A stretch of 64,000 nucleotides of DNA. Source: Oidiodendron maius Zn. Its lineage: Eukaryota; Ascomycota; Leotiomycetes; Myxotrichaceae. Both the position numbers and the translations under genes were made by a program. Positions 1 to 10,198 of the stretch are shown here, in pieces. Under the pieces are notes generated by a model that had not been told where the DNA came from, made no database searches, and saw nothing but the letters and a program-made list of their open reading frames with translations. Positions within the stretch are counted from its first letter, which is position 1. Each line of letters starts with the position of its first letter. Where the stretch lies: NCBI GenBank assembly GCA_000827325.1, contig KN832870.1, positions 2,728,001 through 2,792,000 on the forward strand. The letters run 5' to 3'.

Positions 1-11
1 TTCATTTCCAG

Positions 12-666
12 GTACGACGCCACGCAGGGGTTTACGCCAAGTTTGGACACTTCCTTCTATGCCCCTGACGAAGATAAGCTTAGGCGCCCAGAGACGACTG
101 GTAGGGGATCGAGATGGGAAACCGGAGTCAAGGATCTCGATGCTGCAGAAGAAGCATACTTCAATGCATCGGACGATGACGAGGCGCAGGAACACACACC
201 TACTAAGTCTGCCGGGGGCCGTACGTCGACAAATGGTGCATCTCCTCGCACAAAACCGCTTGTTGACTACAACTCGGATGATGAAAACGAAAGTGCTGGC
301 AGTGAGATACCGGCTGACGTTCCACAGTCCAACGGCAATACGCCCGGGACGTTGGCGCCAAAGACCTCCGAGGATGAGAAAGTCTCATCACCTTCATCAA
401 CAGCATCCAACCCACCAGAGAGGCTATCCGAAAAGCGTCGCCGCGAGGAGGATGAAGAGGATGAATTGGGTAAGCTGTCGCAGAGCAAGCGACGAAGTTC
501 GAGCGCTAGCTCAGCTGGGACGGCTACAGGTAACGTATTGCGAAGGAGAAGGAGCTTCACGAACAACACTCCAAACAACAGCGGCAAGGCAGGCAAGATT
601 GCGATTAGCCTCTCGTCAGCCATCAAGACGGGTGGTGATAATAGAGGTGGGGACAGTACAGGTTAA
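12..666 (+). CDS. PSY2: C-terminal part of PP4 regulatory subunit 3 (Psy2/SMK-1 type), truncated by window start
   Basis: The last exon opens after a pyrimidine-rich acceptor ending at base 11 and runs 218 codons to TAA at 664-666. In the family, Psy2/PP4R3 targets protein phosphatase 4 to DNA-repair and signalling substrates in the nucleus. Visible here are the tail signatures: RWETGVKDLDAAEEAYFN, acidic DDDE patches, a PLVDYNSDDEN motif resembling the LVDYPDDED stretch of PP4R3 tails, and a KRRRE-rich basic cluster suitable for nuclear import. The EVH1-like and SMK-1 domains lie upstream, outside the window. The assignment rests on tail motifs only, so another disordered nuclear protein is possible. 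Confidence 0.62.
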
Positions 667-1862
667 GGGAGCAGCGATCCTCGCAACTTTTTCAGATATG
701 GGAGTCGTATAGACATTTCGGGCATTGGCGGACAACACGTTTAAGGCTTGGGAGGCAGGACTGGAGTTACCGGTGCATTTGTTGATTGCTGTTTATTTTA
801 CGATACACCCACCGGCATTGGCTTGCTTGATTGATGGCTACGACGCGGCGCAATCTTGACATCTTGACGAGGGACGATGGATCTTGCTTGCGATTGTACG
901 ATAGAACTGGGACGAAATGCAAGATGAACCACATCCGCACCTCTTGGCGTGGAATGAACAAGGATTTGAGCACATATCTTTGACTTCTAGTTTGCAGTGA
1001 TCTTGATGCTCCAGGGACGTAAAACCCACCACTCTACTAAAAAGCTTATTGAGATATACGAATCCCCGCCCGCTCCCGCGGATACTATATTTACCTAGGT
1101 ACAGTACGTACCTGGACCATCCGAACCAGATATATGGGTACATAACCCTGATCGCTGACTATCGGTCCTATTGTGACTGATTGGCTGTACGTCATCCCGA
1201 TGAGAGTTTTGTTGCACATCGCAAAATTATTTTCTTTTTCAGGCCCCCTTTTGTATCCATATCTTAGATAAGCCGCTGAAGAGACTCCTTTTACTGGCTG
1301 TCATATTTGCTACCTACGTGGACAATTCAATTTTCTTACGTTGCGCCAGGCTCACGCTTGGGACGTACCATTGATATTACAGGAAATCATTTGCAGTCTA
1401 TATGAATTGCATAATTGTCCCTGAGTGGAGGCGGGTAGTCAAGAGCTGTAATTCACGTGAAATTCCTTTGCTCTGCCATGTCGTGCAAGACTCCCTCTGT
1501 AATATTCGGATGGTAATGTATTCGGGTCATTCTGACTCCCTTAACACGAACGCTGTGCCCTTCTAAATAGTCGTGAATATTGAAGTTATCGAGCTAGCAT
1601 GGCATTAAACCACAGAAACATTAAATATCACAATAGAATTGGCTTTACGTACGAAGTAGAGATGATCAGGGGAGGAAGATTCCACTCGCAGATAGTTCTC
1701 CAGTGCCACTACATTTGATACGATAAGGAGGAAAGATAACGCACAATAGCGAAGTCTTTTTAGATGTGATGTAGGTAAAAAATTTGTAAATAATTCTGGA
1801 TTTAACAATTTGAAAGTATTTAAAGCCATATTAGTAGGACACATAAGTATGTTGAGGAAGGG
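667..1862. other. intergenic, no gene seen
   Basis: AT-rich spacer of about 1.2 kb between the PSY2 3' end and the pterin dehydratase gene. Only short ORFs without protein-like composition are present. It must hold the PSY2 terminator and the promoter of the next gene; no specific site could be supported. Confidence 0.5.
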
Positions 1863-2755
1863 ATGTCTGGGCTATACTCCGCGTTCAGAAATATCACGCG
1901 AGCGTGTCATACAACTACTTGCGTCAACCTCATGACCACATTTCACTCCCTCAACCCCCCAACCATGAAACTCCACATTCTCACCCCATTCACCCTTACC
2001 CGTACATTACTCCTCCCCAAACACATCACACGGATACCACGCGTCTCTATGGAACCCATCGGCGCCGCCACACAGAGCCGCAATATTACAAGTACGAGCA
2101 GCTCATCAAGCCCGCCAAATTTCTCTTCAAATTACAACCCCGAGCAGGGCAAGCGAGATCTCGCGCCGCTGCTGAAGGAGAATGGAGGGAAATGGGAATT
2201 AATTGAGACTGGGAAAGGTTTGGAGCGGGGGTTTAAATTCAAGACTTTTAAGAAGACATGGGTAAGTGCCTAGTTACGTGATTTATAAGGTTGAATATCT
2301 ATTTTACGTTTCTCGGAGATGGGCCAGTGAGAGGAGTGGGTATAATATGGAGTATTGGGAAGTAGGGAACGAAGAATAGTGCTGATAGAGGGTATCTAGG
2401 AGTTCATGAATATCATCGCTGCGGAGTGTGCTGTGAAGAAACATCATCCTGAGTGGTCGAATGTGAGTTTATCTCATCTGCAACTGTGGTTTTCGTCTGT
2501 ACTCGGAACTGGACTGAAACTTTGAGTGTGAAGGTATATAATACCACGTTCATAAGATGGACAACGCATTCTCCGAGCGGGTTATCGGAGAAGGACGTCA
2601 TTATGGCGAAGTACTGTGACGAGCAGTCAGAAAAGTGCGGGGAGGTCGAAAACGCCGAGACCTCTGCAGTGGGAAAGGAGCTTGCGGATCGAGTTGCGAC
2701 TGAAGGGGGGGATTGTTGCGTGCCTAAGAGGAAGGAGCCGCCTCCAGCTTTTTGA
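1863..2755 (+). CDS. pterin-4a-carbinolamine dehydratase (PCD/DCoH family)
   Basis: Three exons: 1863-2261, 2400-2462 and 2534-2755, giving 227 aa. The introns (138 and 71 nt) have GTAAGT and GTGAGT donors. The family dehydrates 4a-hydroxytetrahydropterin back to quinonoid dihydropterin. Across the junctions I read GLERGFKFKTFKKTW, then EFMNIIAAECAVKKHHPEW, then VYNTTFIRWTTH. This contains the PCD signature His-His-Pro-x-Trp and the downstream WTTHSPxGLSxKD stretch. The core is about 100 residues. The first 75-80 residues are Thr/Pro/Arg-rich without acidic residues and look like a mitochondrial presequence; a start at a later in-frame Met is possible. The C-terminal 45 residues after KYCDEQ are non-conserved. 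Confidence 0.9.
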
Positions 2756-3077
2756 GTGAAGATGCGGAGAGTCCTTTTCACGGCCAGTGCTGGAGTTAGA
2801 AGTGCTCAGAAGAAACTTTAAAGGTTGTATTATTAAGAAGGAGTGCGGTGACGGCAGACCCGTTACTTTAAGTCTATGCTATGCATCTATGCCCTCCCAT
2901 ACGCCGATTGCTCCCGGAAATGAAGGGAGATAAATCCTCGCACAAGTCCCATTGAATATGTACATCTCTACTATTTGTGCATGCTCCGCAAACTCTAGCC
3001 TGCTTCGCGTTGTGCTCGTGGGAACTCATTCTTATCAATGTCTTCTTGTCGTACCCAATTTGTCTTATCAAATTCAT
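2756..3077. other. convergent 3' spacer between the pterin dehydratase gene and ERG25
   Basis: 322 bp between two converging genes. It should hold both polyadenylation regions. No gene or repeat is seen. Confidence 0.5.
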
Positions 3078-4041
3078 TTACTGGACCTTCTTGGCGGCCT
3101 GCTTAGCCAGCTTGGCCTCCTTACGCTCGCGTCTTCTCTTGGCAGCCTCTGGGCCGGCCTGAGTGTCCATGACATAGTCCCACCATCTGAAACTGCTGGC
3201 GTAGTTACCGATGAAGCGCTCATGGTGGGTGTCGTGGTGATCGGCGCCGGTGTAGAAGGGGAGGAAGTGATGCAGACTCCAGGGAAATTCATAACCGCTG
3301 TGGGCGTCAATGGCTTGGAAGAGGCGTAGAGCGATCCACAGGTACATGGTCAGGACGTGGAAGTTCTGGCTGATCAGTGCCCAGAGGATGGGCACGAGGA
3401 CGGTTCCAGCGCCGAGGATCATGGTCTCAATGGGCGACGCGTACTCGGCGGCGAGGCCGAAGGGTGCAGAGTACTGGTGGTGGATCTTGTGGATGTATTT
3501 GTAGAAAGGCCCCCAGTGCAGCGCTCGGTGCATCCAGTAGTGCCATGTATCCTCGAGTACGAAGAAGAGGGCGATCTGCACGGCCATGGTAGTCCAGGCC
3601 GGGAAGGGCACGTCGGTCCTCATACCGCACGCCACAGCCATGGGGTGGAAGAGCCAGATCTGTGAGAGCTCGACAGTGAAGTGGCTGAGAAGGACGAGCC
3701 TGGTGCAGGCCCACTGCTCGGAGATGGTGGGCACCTTCTGGCCCTGGATCTTGTACTTGTTGAAGTAGGGGATACGGTCGATAATGATCCAGGGGAGACT
3801 TCGGCCGAAGTAAACAATCTCATGCATGCCGAAGCTCATGATGCCCGTGGCGATGACATCGTCTTGCATGTAGGCGTACCAGCTCTGGGTTAACTTATTA
3901 GCAGGTTGGTCGTTGGAATGTTGAGAGGTGACTTACGGCCCACAGGCGCTCGAAGATGTTCAGGTGGACATTGTACTGCGAGAGCTCATGGTAAATGGCC
4001 ATGTAGCTCTCGGGCTGGGCGAGGAGGGTTGAGTTCGACAT
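3078..4041 (-). CDS. ERG25: C-4 methylsterol oxidase (ERG25)
   Basis: Two exons on the minus strand: 4041-3937 (35 codons starting [20 protein letters not shown]) and 3884-3078, split by a 52-nt intron with a GTAAGT donor; 303 aa. The enzyme is the di-iron oxidase that removes the C-4 methyls of 4,4-dimethylzymosterol in the ER. All three histidine boxes are visible: HRALH, HKIHH and HHDTHH. Hydrophobic membrane segments flank them. The protein ends in a Lys/Arg-rich tail finishing KKVQ, which fits a KKxx ER-retrieval signal. Length matches yeast Erg25 (309 aa). It is divergently transcribed from ERG1, which acts earlier in the same pathway. Confidence 0.97.
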
Positions 4042-4794
4042 GACAGCGGATGAGAAGCACCGTCAATGAGGCGTGAAAGGGAGTGGTAGGGAGAGGATTG
4101 TTGGTATCGGGAGGATATTTTCAGCATTTAAATCTCCCAAGCGGAAATGGCACCACTTTCGCGGGCGGAAAACGAGCGATCCGCGATCTAATTAGATAAG
4201 CATGTGCACGGCGTATTCAGGGGTGTCACGTGTTTGTGTATCAAAAATCACAAATTCTGGCAGGATAAGGAATCTAAATAGGCAATTCTCTTTGTGGAGG
4301 TGGCCTTTCAAATCTGGTGTTGTGCCTGGGGCTTCATGGTCATGTTTCAAGTATCATTTGAGTTCCTATCTTGCACCGTGTGAATCCCCTCCTACAGGAC
4401 CCGTCACCTCTAGGCATGCCCAATGCATAGAGTAAATGTCTGGTATCCTTCGGTAAATTCTAAATAGCAGTATCATTAATTGATCACGCGTCCGTTATTT
4501 TAAAAATTTGCATCTCCACTGACTACTCTGACAAAATACCAAAATATACCTCGCCAAAAAACTGCCGCGAGTTCTGGCTGGCGCTACAGGCGCCGCCCCT
4601 GAGCTAATTCGGATCCGGCCTCGCGTCTGCGGATGTCGTTCGATCGTACCACTTCGGAAATCGCCGTGGGCGAAAATTATCGTTCCCAATCGGCGCCGAC
4701 TTTTGAGCCTCCTCGTTCCGCACGCCTGTCCTGAGGGTGCGAGAACCCCTCTTCCTCAACTTCATATCATGTCGCATCGCCGCTATTATTCAGC
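4042..4794. promoter_or_regulatory. shared divergent promoter of ERG25 and ERG1
   Basis: 753 bp separate the two start codons of oppositely oriented ergosterol genes, so both promoters lie here. It contains a perfect E-box (4227-4232) and no credible ORF. Joint control by a sterol-responsive factor is an inference from the gene pair. Confidence 0.65.
4227..4232. promoter_or_regulatory. E-box CACGTG in the ERG25/ERG1 promoter
   Basis: Palindromic CACGTG in the context GTCACGTGT. bHLH factors, including SREBP-type regulators of fungal sterol genes, can bind E-boxes or the related SRE. A 6-mer can occur by chance, so only its position in a sterol promoter makes it notable. Confidence 0.3.
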
Positions 4795-6402
4795 ATGATG
4801 CCTATTATAATGATGCCCGTAGCTGGCGAGAGCTTGGAGGGACAATGCCCGCCTCATCCTCAGCGGCGCCGTAACTCGATAAAACCTCAAGCGAAAGGGG
4901 TGCCTCTACAATCCACCACCGCTCGCCAGGCCGCCAATGCGGAGCGGCGACGACTGCACCACGAGGCCGATGTGGTGATTGTAGGTGCAGGAATTTTTGG
5001 CTGTGCGGCAGCATTCGCCCTAGCTCAGCAGGGCCGGAGTGTGATCCTCCTTGAACGGTGGATGAAAGAGCCAGATCGGATAGTGGGCGAGCTGCTGCAG
5101 CCGGGAGGCGTCTCTGCGCTGGAGAAACTGGGACTGGGACACTGCCTGCAGGGTATTGATTCAATTGCAGTTAAGGGGTACGACGTTATATACTATGGAC
5201 AGGAGGTGGAGATTCCATACCCAGCGATTGCTGGAGCAGCAGCAAAAGGGGGAATTCGAGGGTCGGCAAACGAGAAGAGCACGAGACCAGAGGGGAGGAG
5301 TTTTCACCATGGCCGATTTGTCAATCAATTGCGGAAGGCCTGTGCCAGCCAGCCCAACATCACGATTGTCGAGACCGAGGCGACCGAAACTATCACAACG
5401 CACAAGAATCATGTTCTAGGAGTAGCATGTAGGACTCTGGATCCAGCGACTGGGGAGAAGCAGAGCGACTACTACTTTGGACAGCTTACAATCGTTGCGG
5501 ATGGGTACGCCTCCAAGTTCCGGAAACAGTATATTAAGAGGACGCCTGTGGTTAAGAGCAAATTCTATGCTCTCGAGCTGATTGACTGCGATATGCCTCT
5601 CCCAAACTACGGGACCGTCATCCTAGGCGATGCAGAGCCTGTGCTAATCTATCAGATTGGGACCCGAGAGACACGAGCCCTGATTGATATTCCTGACGGC
5701 ACTCCGACTGCGGCAGCTTCGGTGGGGGGGGTCCGCGCCCACATCCGCAACGTCGTCCTCCCGTCGCTGCCGAAGAAGGTAATCCCCAGCTTTGAAAAGG
5801 CGCTCGAAGACGGCAAGATCCCCAAGAGCATGCCCAACAGCTGGCTGCCTCCCAGCACGCAGACGGAGAAGGGGATGGTGATCCTGGGGGACGCTATGAA
5901 CATGCGGCACCCCCTGACCGGAGGCGGTATGACGGTAGCCTTCAACGATGTTCTCTTACTATCCTCGCTCCTCTCGCCCGAGCGTGTCCCCAGCCTAGGA
6001 GATACGGTTGCCGTCCAGAAAGCCATGAAGGAGTTTCACTGGAAACGCAAAGGGCTTTCCTCCATCGTCAACATATTGGCACAAGCCCTGTACGCACTGT
6101 TCGCGGCCAACGACTCGCAGCTGAAGGCGCTGCAGCGCGGGTGCTTCGCATACTTCCAGCGCGGGGGTAACTGTGTGGACGGACCTGCCGGCCTACTGGC
6201 AGGTATCATCCGCCAGCCCATTGTCCTGGTGTACCACTTCTTCGCCGTGGCTGTCCTGGCGATCTGGTTGGTGATACGCGATGCTGTGGGCGGGCTGGCA
6301 GGTCTCTGGCGGCTGCCAGCAGCCCTGGCGATGAGCCTGAGTATCTTCCTCAAGGCATGCACGGTTATCTTCCCCTACATCCTGAGCGAGGTGCAGCCCT
6401 AG
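4795..6402 (+). CDS. ERG1: squalene epoxidase (squalene monooxygenase, ERG1)
   Basis: Single exon, 535 aa. It converts squalene to 2,3-oxidosqualene in the ER using FAD and is the target of allylamines such as terbinafine. An N-terminal FAD-binding Rossmann motif (VVIVGAGIFGCAAAFALA, about residue 60) is followed by ERWMKEPDRIVGELLQPGG, the DG motif ADGYASKFRK and the second flavin/substrate motif LGDAMNMRHPLTGGGM. The C terminus has two hydrophobic segments (after LLAGIIRQPIVLVYHFF), as expected of the membrane anchor. The start is the first of a cluster of Met codons (MMPIIMMP); the exact choice is uncertain. It lies head-to-head with ERG25. Confidence 0.97.
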   Translation: MMPIIMMPVAGESLEGQCPPHPQRRRNSIKPQAKGVPLQSTTARQAANAERRRLHHEADVVIVGAGIFGCAAAFALAQQGRSVILLERWMKEPDRIVGELLQPGGVSALEKLGLGHCLQGIDSIAVKGYDVIYYGQEVEIPYPAIAGAAAKGGIRGSANEKSTRPEGRSFHHGRFVNQLRKACASQPNITIVETEATETITTHKNHVLGVACRTLDPATGEKQSDYYFGQLTIVADGYASKFRKQYIKRTPVVKSKFYALELIDCDMPLPNYGTVILGDAEPVLIYQIGTRETRALIDIPDGTPTAAASVGGVRAHIRNVVLPSLPKKVIPSFEKALEDGKIPKSMPNSWLPPSTQTEKGMVILGDAMNMRHPLTGGGMTVAFNDVLLLSSLLSPERVPSLGDTVAVQKAMKEFHWKRKGLSSIVNILAQALYALFAANDSQLKALQRGCFAYFQRGGNCVDGPAGLLAGIIRQPIVLVYHFFAVAVLAIWLVIRDAVGGLAGLWRLPAALAMSLSIFLKACTVIFPYILSEVQP

Positions 6403-8342
6403 ACGTGATATTACCCTCGGCGGGGTGGCATTCCTATGGCGTGGTGCATGGAAGAGCATTGGGCAATGCACTGTACTGTAGATATTGCAAAAGAAATCAG
6501 GAACGGCGTTGGGACGAGATACTCCTCTTTTAGGGGCCAAAGGTCTTGCCTGATATGGGCAATGTACATAAATTCGTGAGTGTTGAGGGATCGCCTTGAC
6601 GACAGTAGTAGTTCGGACACCAGATCGCATGGGTGTGGCGTTTGGCGGCAAAGAGTTGGCATCGTACACGATGAAATGGCGTAATATACAGTAATTAATT
6701 TCGCTAGAATCGACTTTGACCGGGTGAGAGGCATACTGTCCTACCATGCATTGTACCTTAACTGTGGACGAGAGGCCCCTCTCGGCCGAACGAATAATTG
6801 CTTGGCAAGCACGCGGAGCCATGGCATTATACTAATTGAGTAGCTTTGACTCCCCCCTTCGACACTGATATGGTATCTTGATAGTGGAATTGTGCATACT
6901 CAAAGAGGGGGGATTTTCTCAACATTTGCCCCTCCCGGCGGTTCAGCGAGCACGCGGTGGGAGAGGGATCAGGTCAAGATGCCGTAGCCATACACGTTGT
7001 AATACCGTACAGACTGAACAGCACCAGCACTTATCATACACCCTAGGCCGTCGTCCCGTTGGGGGCCGCCTTCACTCATGGCCTACTATTCCTAGGCTGG
7101 CGCGAGCATTTCCTCATCAGGGCAACCCTGACGTCCCCCCGCCGATTCGGCGCAAAAGGGAAGCATATCTGGTGTATTGGCATTTTGTGATGACAAAGAT
7201 ATACGTAATCTCCGGCCCCCGTCAGCTGGTAAAATCCACCCGACCGGCAAACGAGGAGATGCGATTGGTTGGATATTAGTCATGCCGTCAGGATGATCGT
7301 GTAAGCAAGGGCGGCGGGGGCGAGTGTCGGCCACCGTATTCCCGGAGTAGGAAATGCCACAAATGCCACGGATAGCGAGACGCGAGTGAGGGCGAGACAC
7401 AAGCCAGGGCGAGGGGAGGAAGAGAAGGTCGATGAATGGCTGTGGCTGGGAGATGATGGAATCCCCATATCACCGCAACCCAGACCGAAGACTTGACTTT
7501 TCTGGGCCATGCCGTAGAGCCGGTCGCGTGGAATGATACAGTACCGACCCAGCTCCCTTTTATTCCCCCGATCCCCCGCCGTGCTGCTCCTCTCCCTCTT
7601 CCGTCTTATTCATCTCTGACTTACCCGGCGTCTTACCAAACATCTGACCAAGAAAGATCTCCTTCCGTCCCGACTTGGGGGCTAGTGGTCTGTTCCCTCC
7701 ACCCCATTCCCGAGACCTCCGAAGGCATATTACGAAAGCCCAGACGGTGCAACGCCCACTGGCTGCCCGGCTATTCATTTTCCAGTCTGCAGCGAACGCA
7801 AGCTCCCTGCGGTCTCTCGAAATAGAGGCCATTGCCTCTCCTGCCCTCTTCTCCGTCCCTCTCTGTCGTATTGTACGTACGGGGGGAAGAGTGAGTGATT
7901 GACTGACTGACTGACTGCCTGCCTGACGGACAGTCTGACTTACCAAGCACCCCCTCTCATACATCCCTCATACGCCCAATTCCAAGGTGCCGCTCTCAAG
8001 CATCTACATCCCTACCTATTCCACCATCCATCTACCACCTCCCCATTCACTCGCGCCTCTCGCCCTCTATCCGACTGAAGCGGCGCCCCCCCCAATCCAG
8101 AAGGCGGCGTCACAAAAAGTCAAATCCATCCAGATCTCTCAACCTCCCCCCCCAGCCATTTCTCTTCCTTGAGCGCGCCCACTCGCGACTCGCCTACCTT
8201 ATCACCGACGCAAACAACATAAACTCCATCTCTGCTGTCCCATCCACCTCTCTCTCTCTCCGTGTCGAGAAGTTCGTGCGCGCGTCGTCAAAGACCGAGG
8301 AGAGCCATCGCCCGCCAACCTACCCCAAGCTCCGTCCCGCAC
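6403..8342. other. long intergenic region with pyrimidine-rich leader of kapC
   Basis: About 1.9 kb. The left part holds the ERG1 3' region. From about 7540 the plus strand becomes C/T-rich with poly-CT runs (for example 8242-8260), typical of a fungal transcription start and long 5' UTR. The ORFs here are low-complexity and lack homology that I recognise. Confidence 0.5.
7900..7926. repeat. short tandem tetranucleotide repeat (GACT)n
   Basis: Four GACT units followed by degenerate GCCT units, in the presumed kapC leader or promoter. Confidence 0.7.
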
Positions 8343-9635
8343 ATGCTGTCGAGGATCATGCAGTCCATTGCTCCCGCCCCCGTCTCCCATCACTCGCAGG
8401 TATGCTTTACTATTCTTTTTTGGGGGGATTGCCCTTTCATTCAATTCCTTCCTGCTTCTCTCACTCCCCCTCGTTTGTCATCCGGATCCCCTCGTACACG
8501 CGGCTGACACATCACCCATCCAGCAGGACATGAGCGCAGACAATGGTACCGTGGACTCTTTGCCTCCCCCCCCATCCTCCTTCTTGCCCCCCCACTCACG
8601 TTATTCTTGTTGCAATTGCGCGTCTGATTAGATTACTCCTCTACTTCCTGCCGAGTGCATTATTCGTTGCTGACGAGAGACTCCGCGCGCCAAACAGACT
8701 TAAGAGCGCAGCTCGCCGCCGTCATCTCCCCTTCGCACAACGCGCCCCATGGCTACGGCGACGTCCAAGGCGCCAGCAGCTCCAGTCCACACGACCAGAA
8801 CATCGATCCAGCCATCGGAGGACCAGGCGGCATGATGTCAGATCAAGGAGGCGACGATGGACTCGATGGCCGGAAGGCCGGCAAGCGCGAGCTCTCGAAC
8901 TCCAAGCGCGCCGCGCAGAACCGGGCCGCACAGGTACGTGTGTTTCGCGATCAATATTTCGTTTTTGCGCGTACCCCCGACGGCGCTGGGTGTACGGGAT
9001 GAGGTCGAGAGTTCGATGATGGGCGCTCGTTAAAAAAGTTCCTCTTGGGTTGATGGGCTTGTTGCTTTGTCAATTCTCATGTCATCCAGCCAGTCCACCC
9101 ACCAAAATACCTAACCATCGTGGCGATTACATAAACCATCGCGATATATCTAACTCTTCTGTAGCGCGCCTTCCGCCAGCGCAAGGAGGGATACATCAAG
9201 AAGCTCGAGGAGCAGGTGCGCGAGCTGCACTCGCTGGAGGACAACTTCAAGGCTATCCAAGCCGAGAACTACTCCCTGCGCGAGTACATCATCCACCTGC
9301 AGTCCCGCCTTATCGAGTCCCAGGGCGACTTCCCGCAACCCCCGCCCAATGTCAACCTCGCCCACCCGCACGCCAGGCAAGAGCAGCCGCCGCAGCCGGG
9401 TCACCTCGACCATCTGCACCGCCAGGATGGAGGCGCCCCCGTGGCCCCGATGGCCCCGATGAGCCAGATGCAGGCCTCGACCGCCCGCAACATCGCTGCA
9501 GCCGGCCTGAACTCGGGCAAGCATGGACACGACGACCCGCATGGCGCATACGACCAGCACAAGCGCTTCAAGGAGAGCGACGACACCACGGCCGCAGACG
9601 AGCTCATTCGCTCGCAGCTGGGCACCAACATCTAG
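8343..9635 (+). CDS. kapC: AP-1-like bZIP transcription factor (KapC type)
   Basis: Four exons: 8358-8399 (MQSIAPAPVSHHSQ), 8524-8545, 8698-8933 and 9165-9635. With the Met at 8358 the product is 256 aa. An in-frame upstream ATG at 8343 would add five residues, so the span starts there. The short first exon resembles the MQPALAPAP start of KapC. The basic region KRAAQNRAAQ-RAFRQRKEGYIKKLEEQV is split by a phase-0 intron exactly inside it. A leucine-zipper coiled coil follows (LREYIIHLQSRLIESQ). The tail is Pro/His/Gln-rich. It is predicted to be a nuclear DNA-binding regulator; targets cannot be read from sequence. The acceptor at 8523 or 8526 (CAGCAG) is ambiguous by one codon. Confidence 0.88.
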
Positions 9636-10198
9636 AAGGGAAGGAAAGGAAAATCCTCTTCAACTCAATTGCCTAGACGGGTATTTTTCTTCTGTGCTAA
9701 ATCCGGCGTTAATGGGGTGTGTGAAAGGGTGGAATGCTGCACGGGACGGGCGTCAAAACCTTTATTCGTGTAATTTTTATTGTCTTCCTGCTACATTTCC
9801 CTCTCATCAACGTTACCTTTATTTCCTCCTCTCATGGAAAGGGATGGCGCTGGGAAACCTCTTTGCTTCAGTGGCATAGTTTCTTTGCTTGTTACCTTGC
9901 AGCTGTTTGTGTGAACAAAAAGGGTTAGAGGGAAAGAATGAGAAGAATGAAAAGACGTATGTCTCTCTAAATATCAAGATTGTTGTGTAGGAACGCCTGT
10001 GATGAGATATATTTTTCTATGTGATCGGCCTATCTTCGTACTCCGCTTGACGCCTGAATATCGACCATCCCCCAGACCAACCTTATCGATCCAGCCAAGC
10101 CCCGTCCCAGAAATGAAGAGTTGAAGGTGGGCAAGCTTATTACACGAAGCAAGAACGAGGGAACAGAAAAGCTAAGTTGCCGATATTTTGAAACCTTT
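9636..10198. other. convergent 3' spacer between kapC and ARP5
   Basis: 563 bp, T-rich on the plus strand, with no coding signal. It should contain the terminators of both converging genes. Confidence 0.5.

Noticed and set aside
7092-7964. Several ORFs of 60-134 codons on both strands between ERG1 and kapC
   Set aside because: Low-complexity Ser/Pro/Arg translations from C/T-rich promoter sequence; none extends by splicing to a known family.
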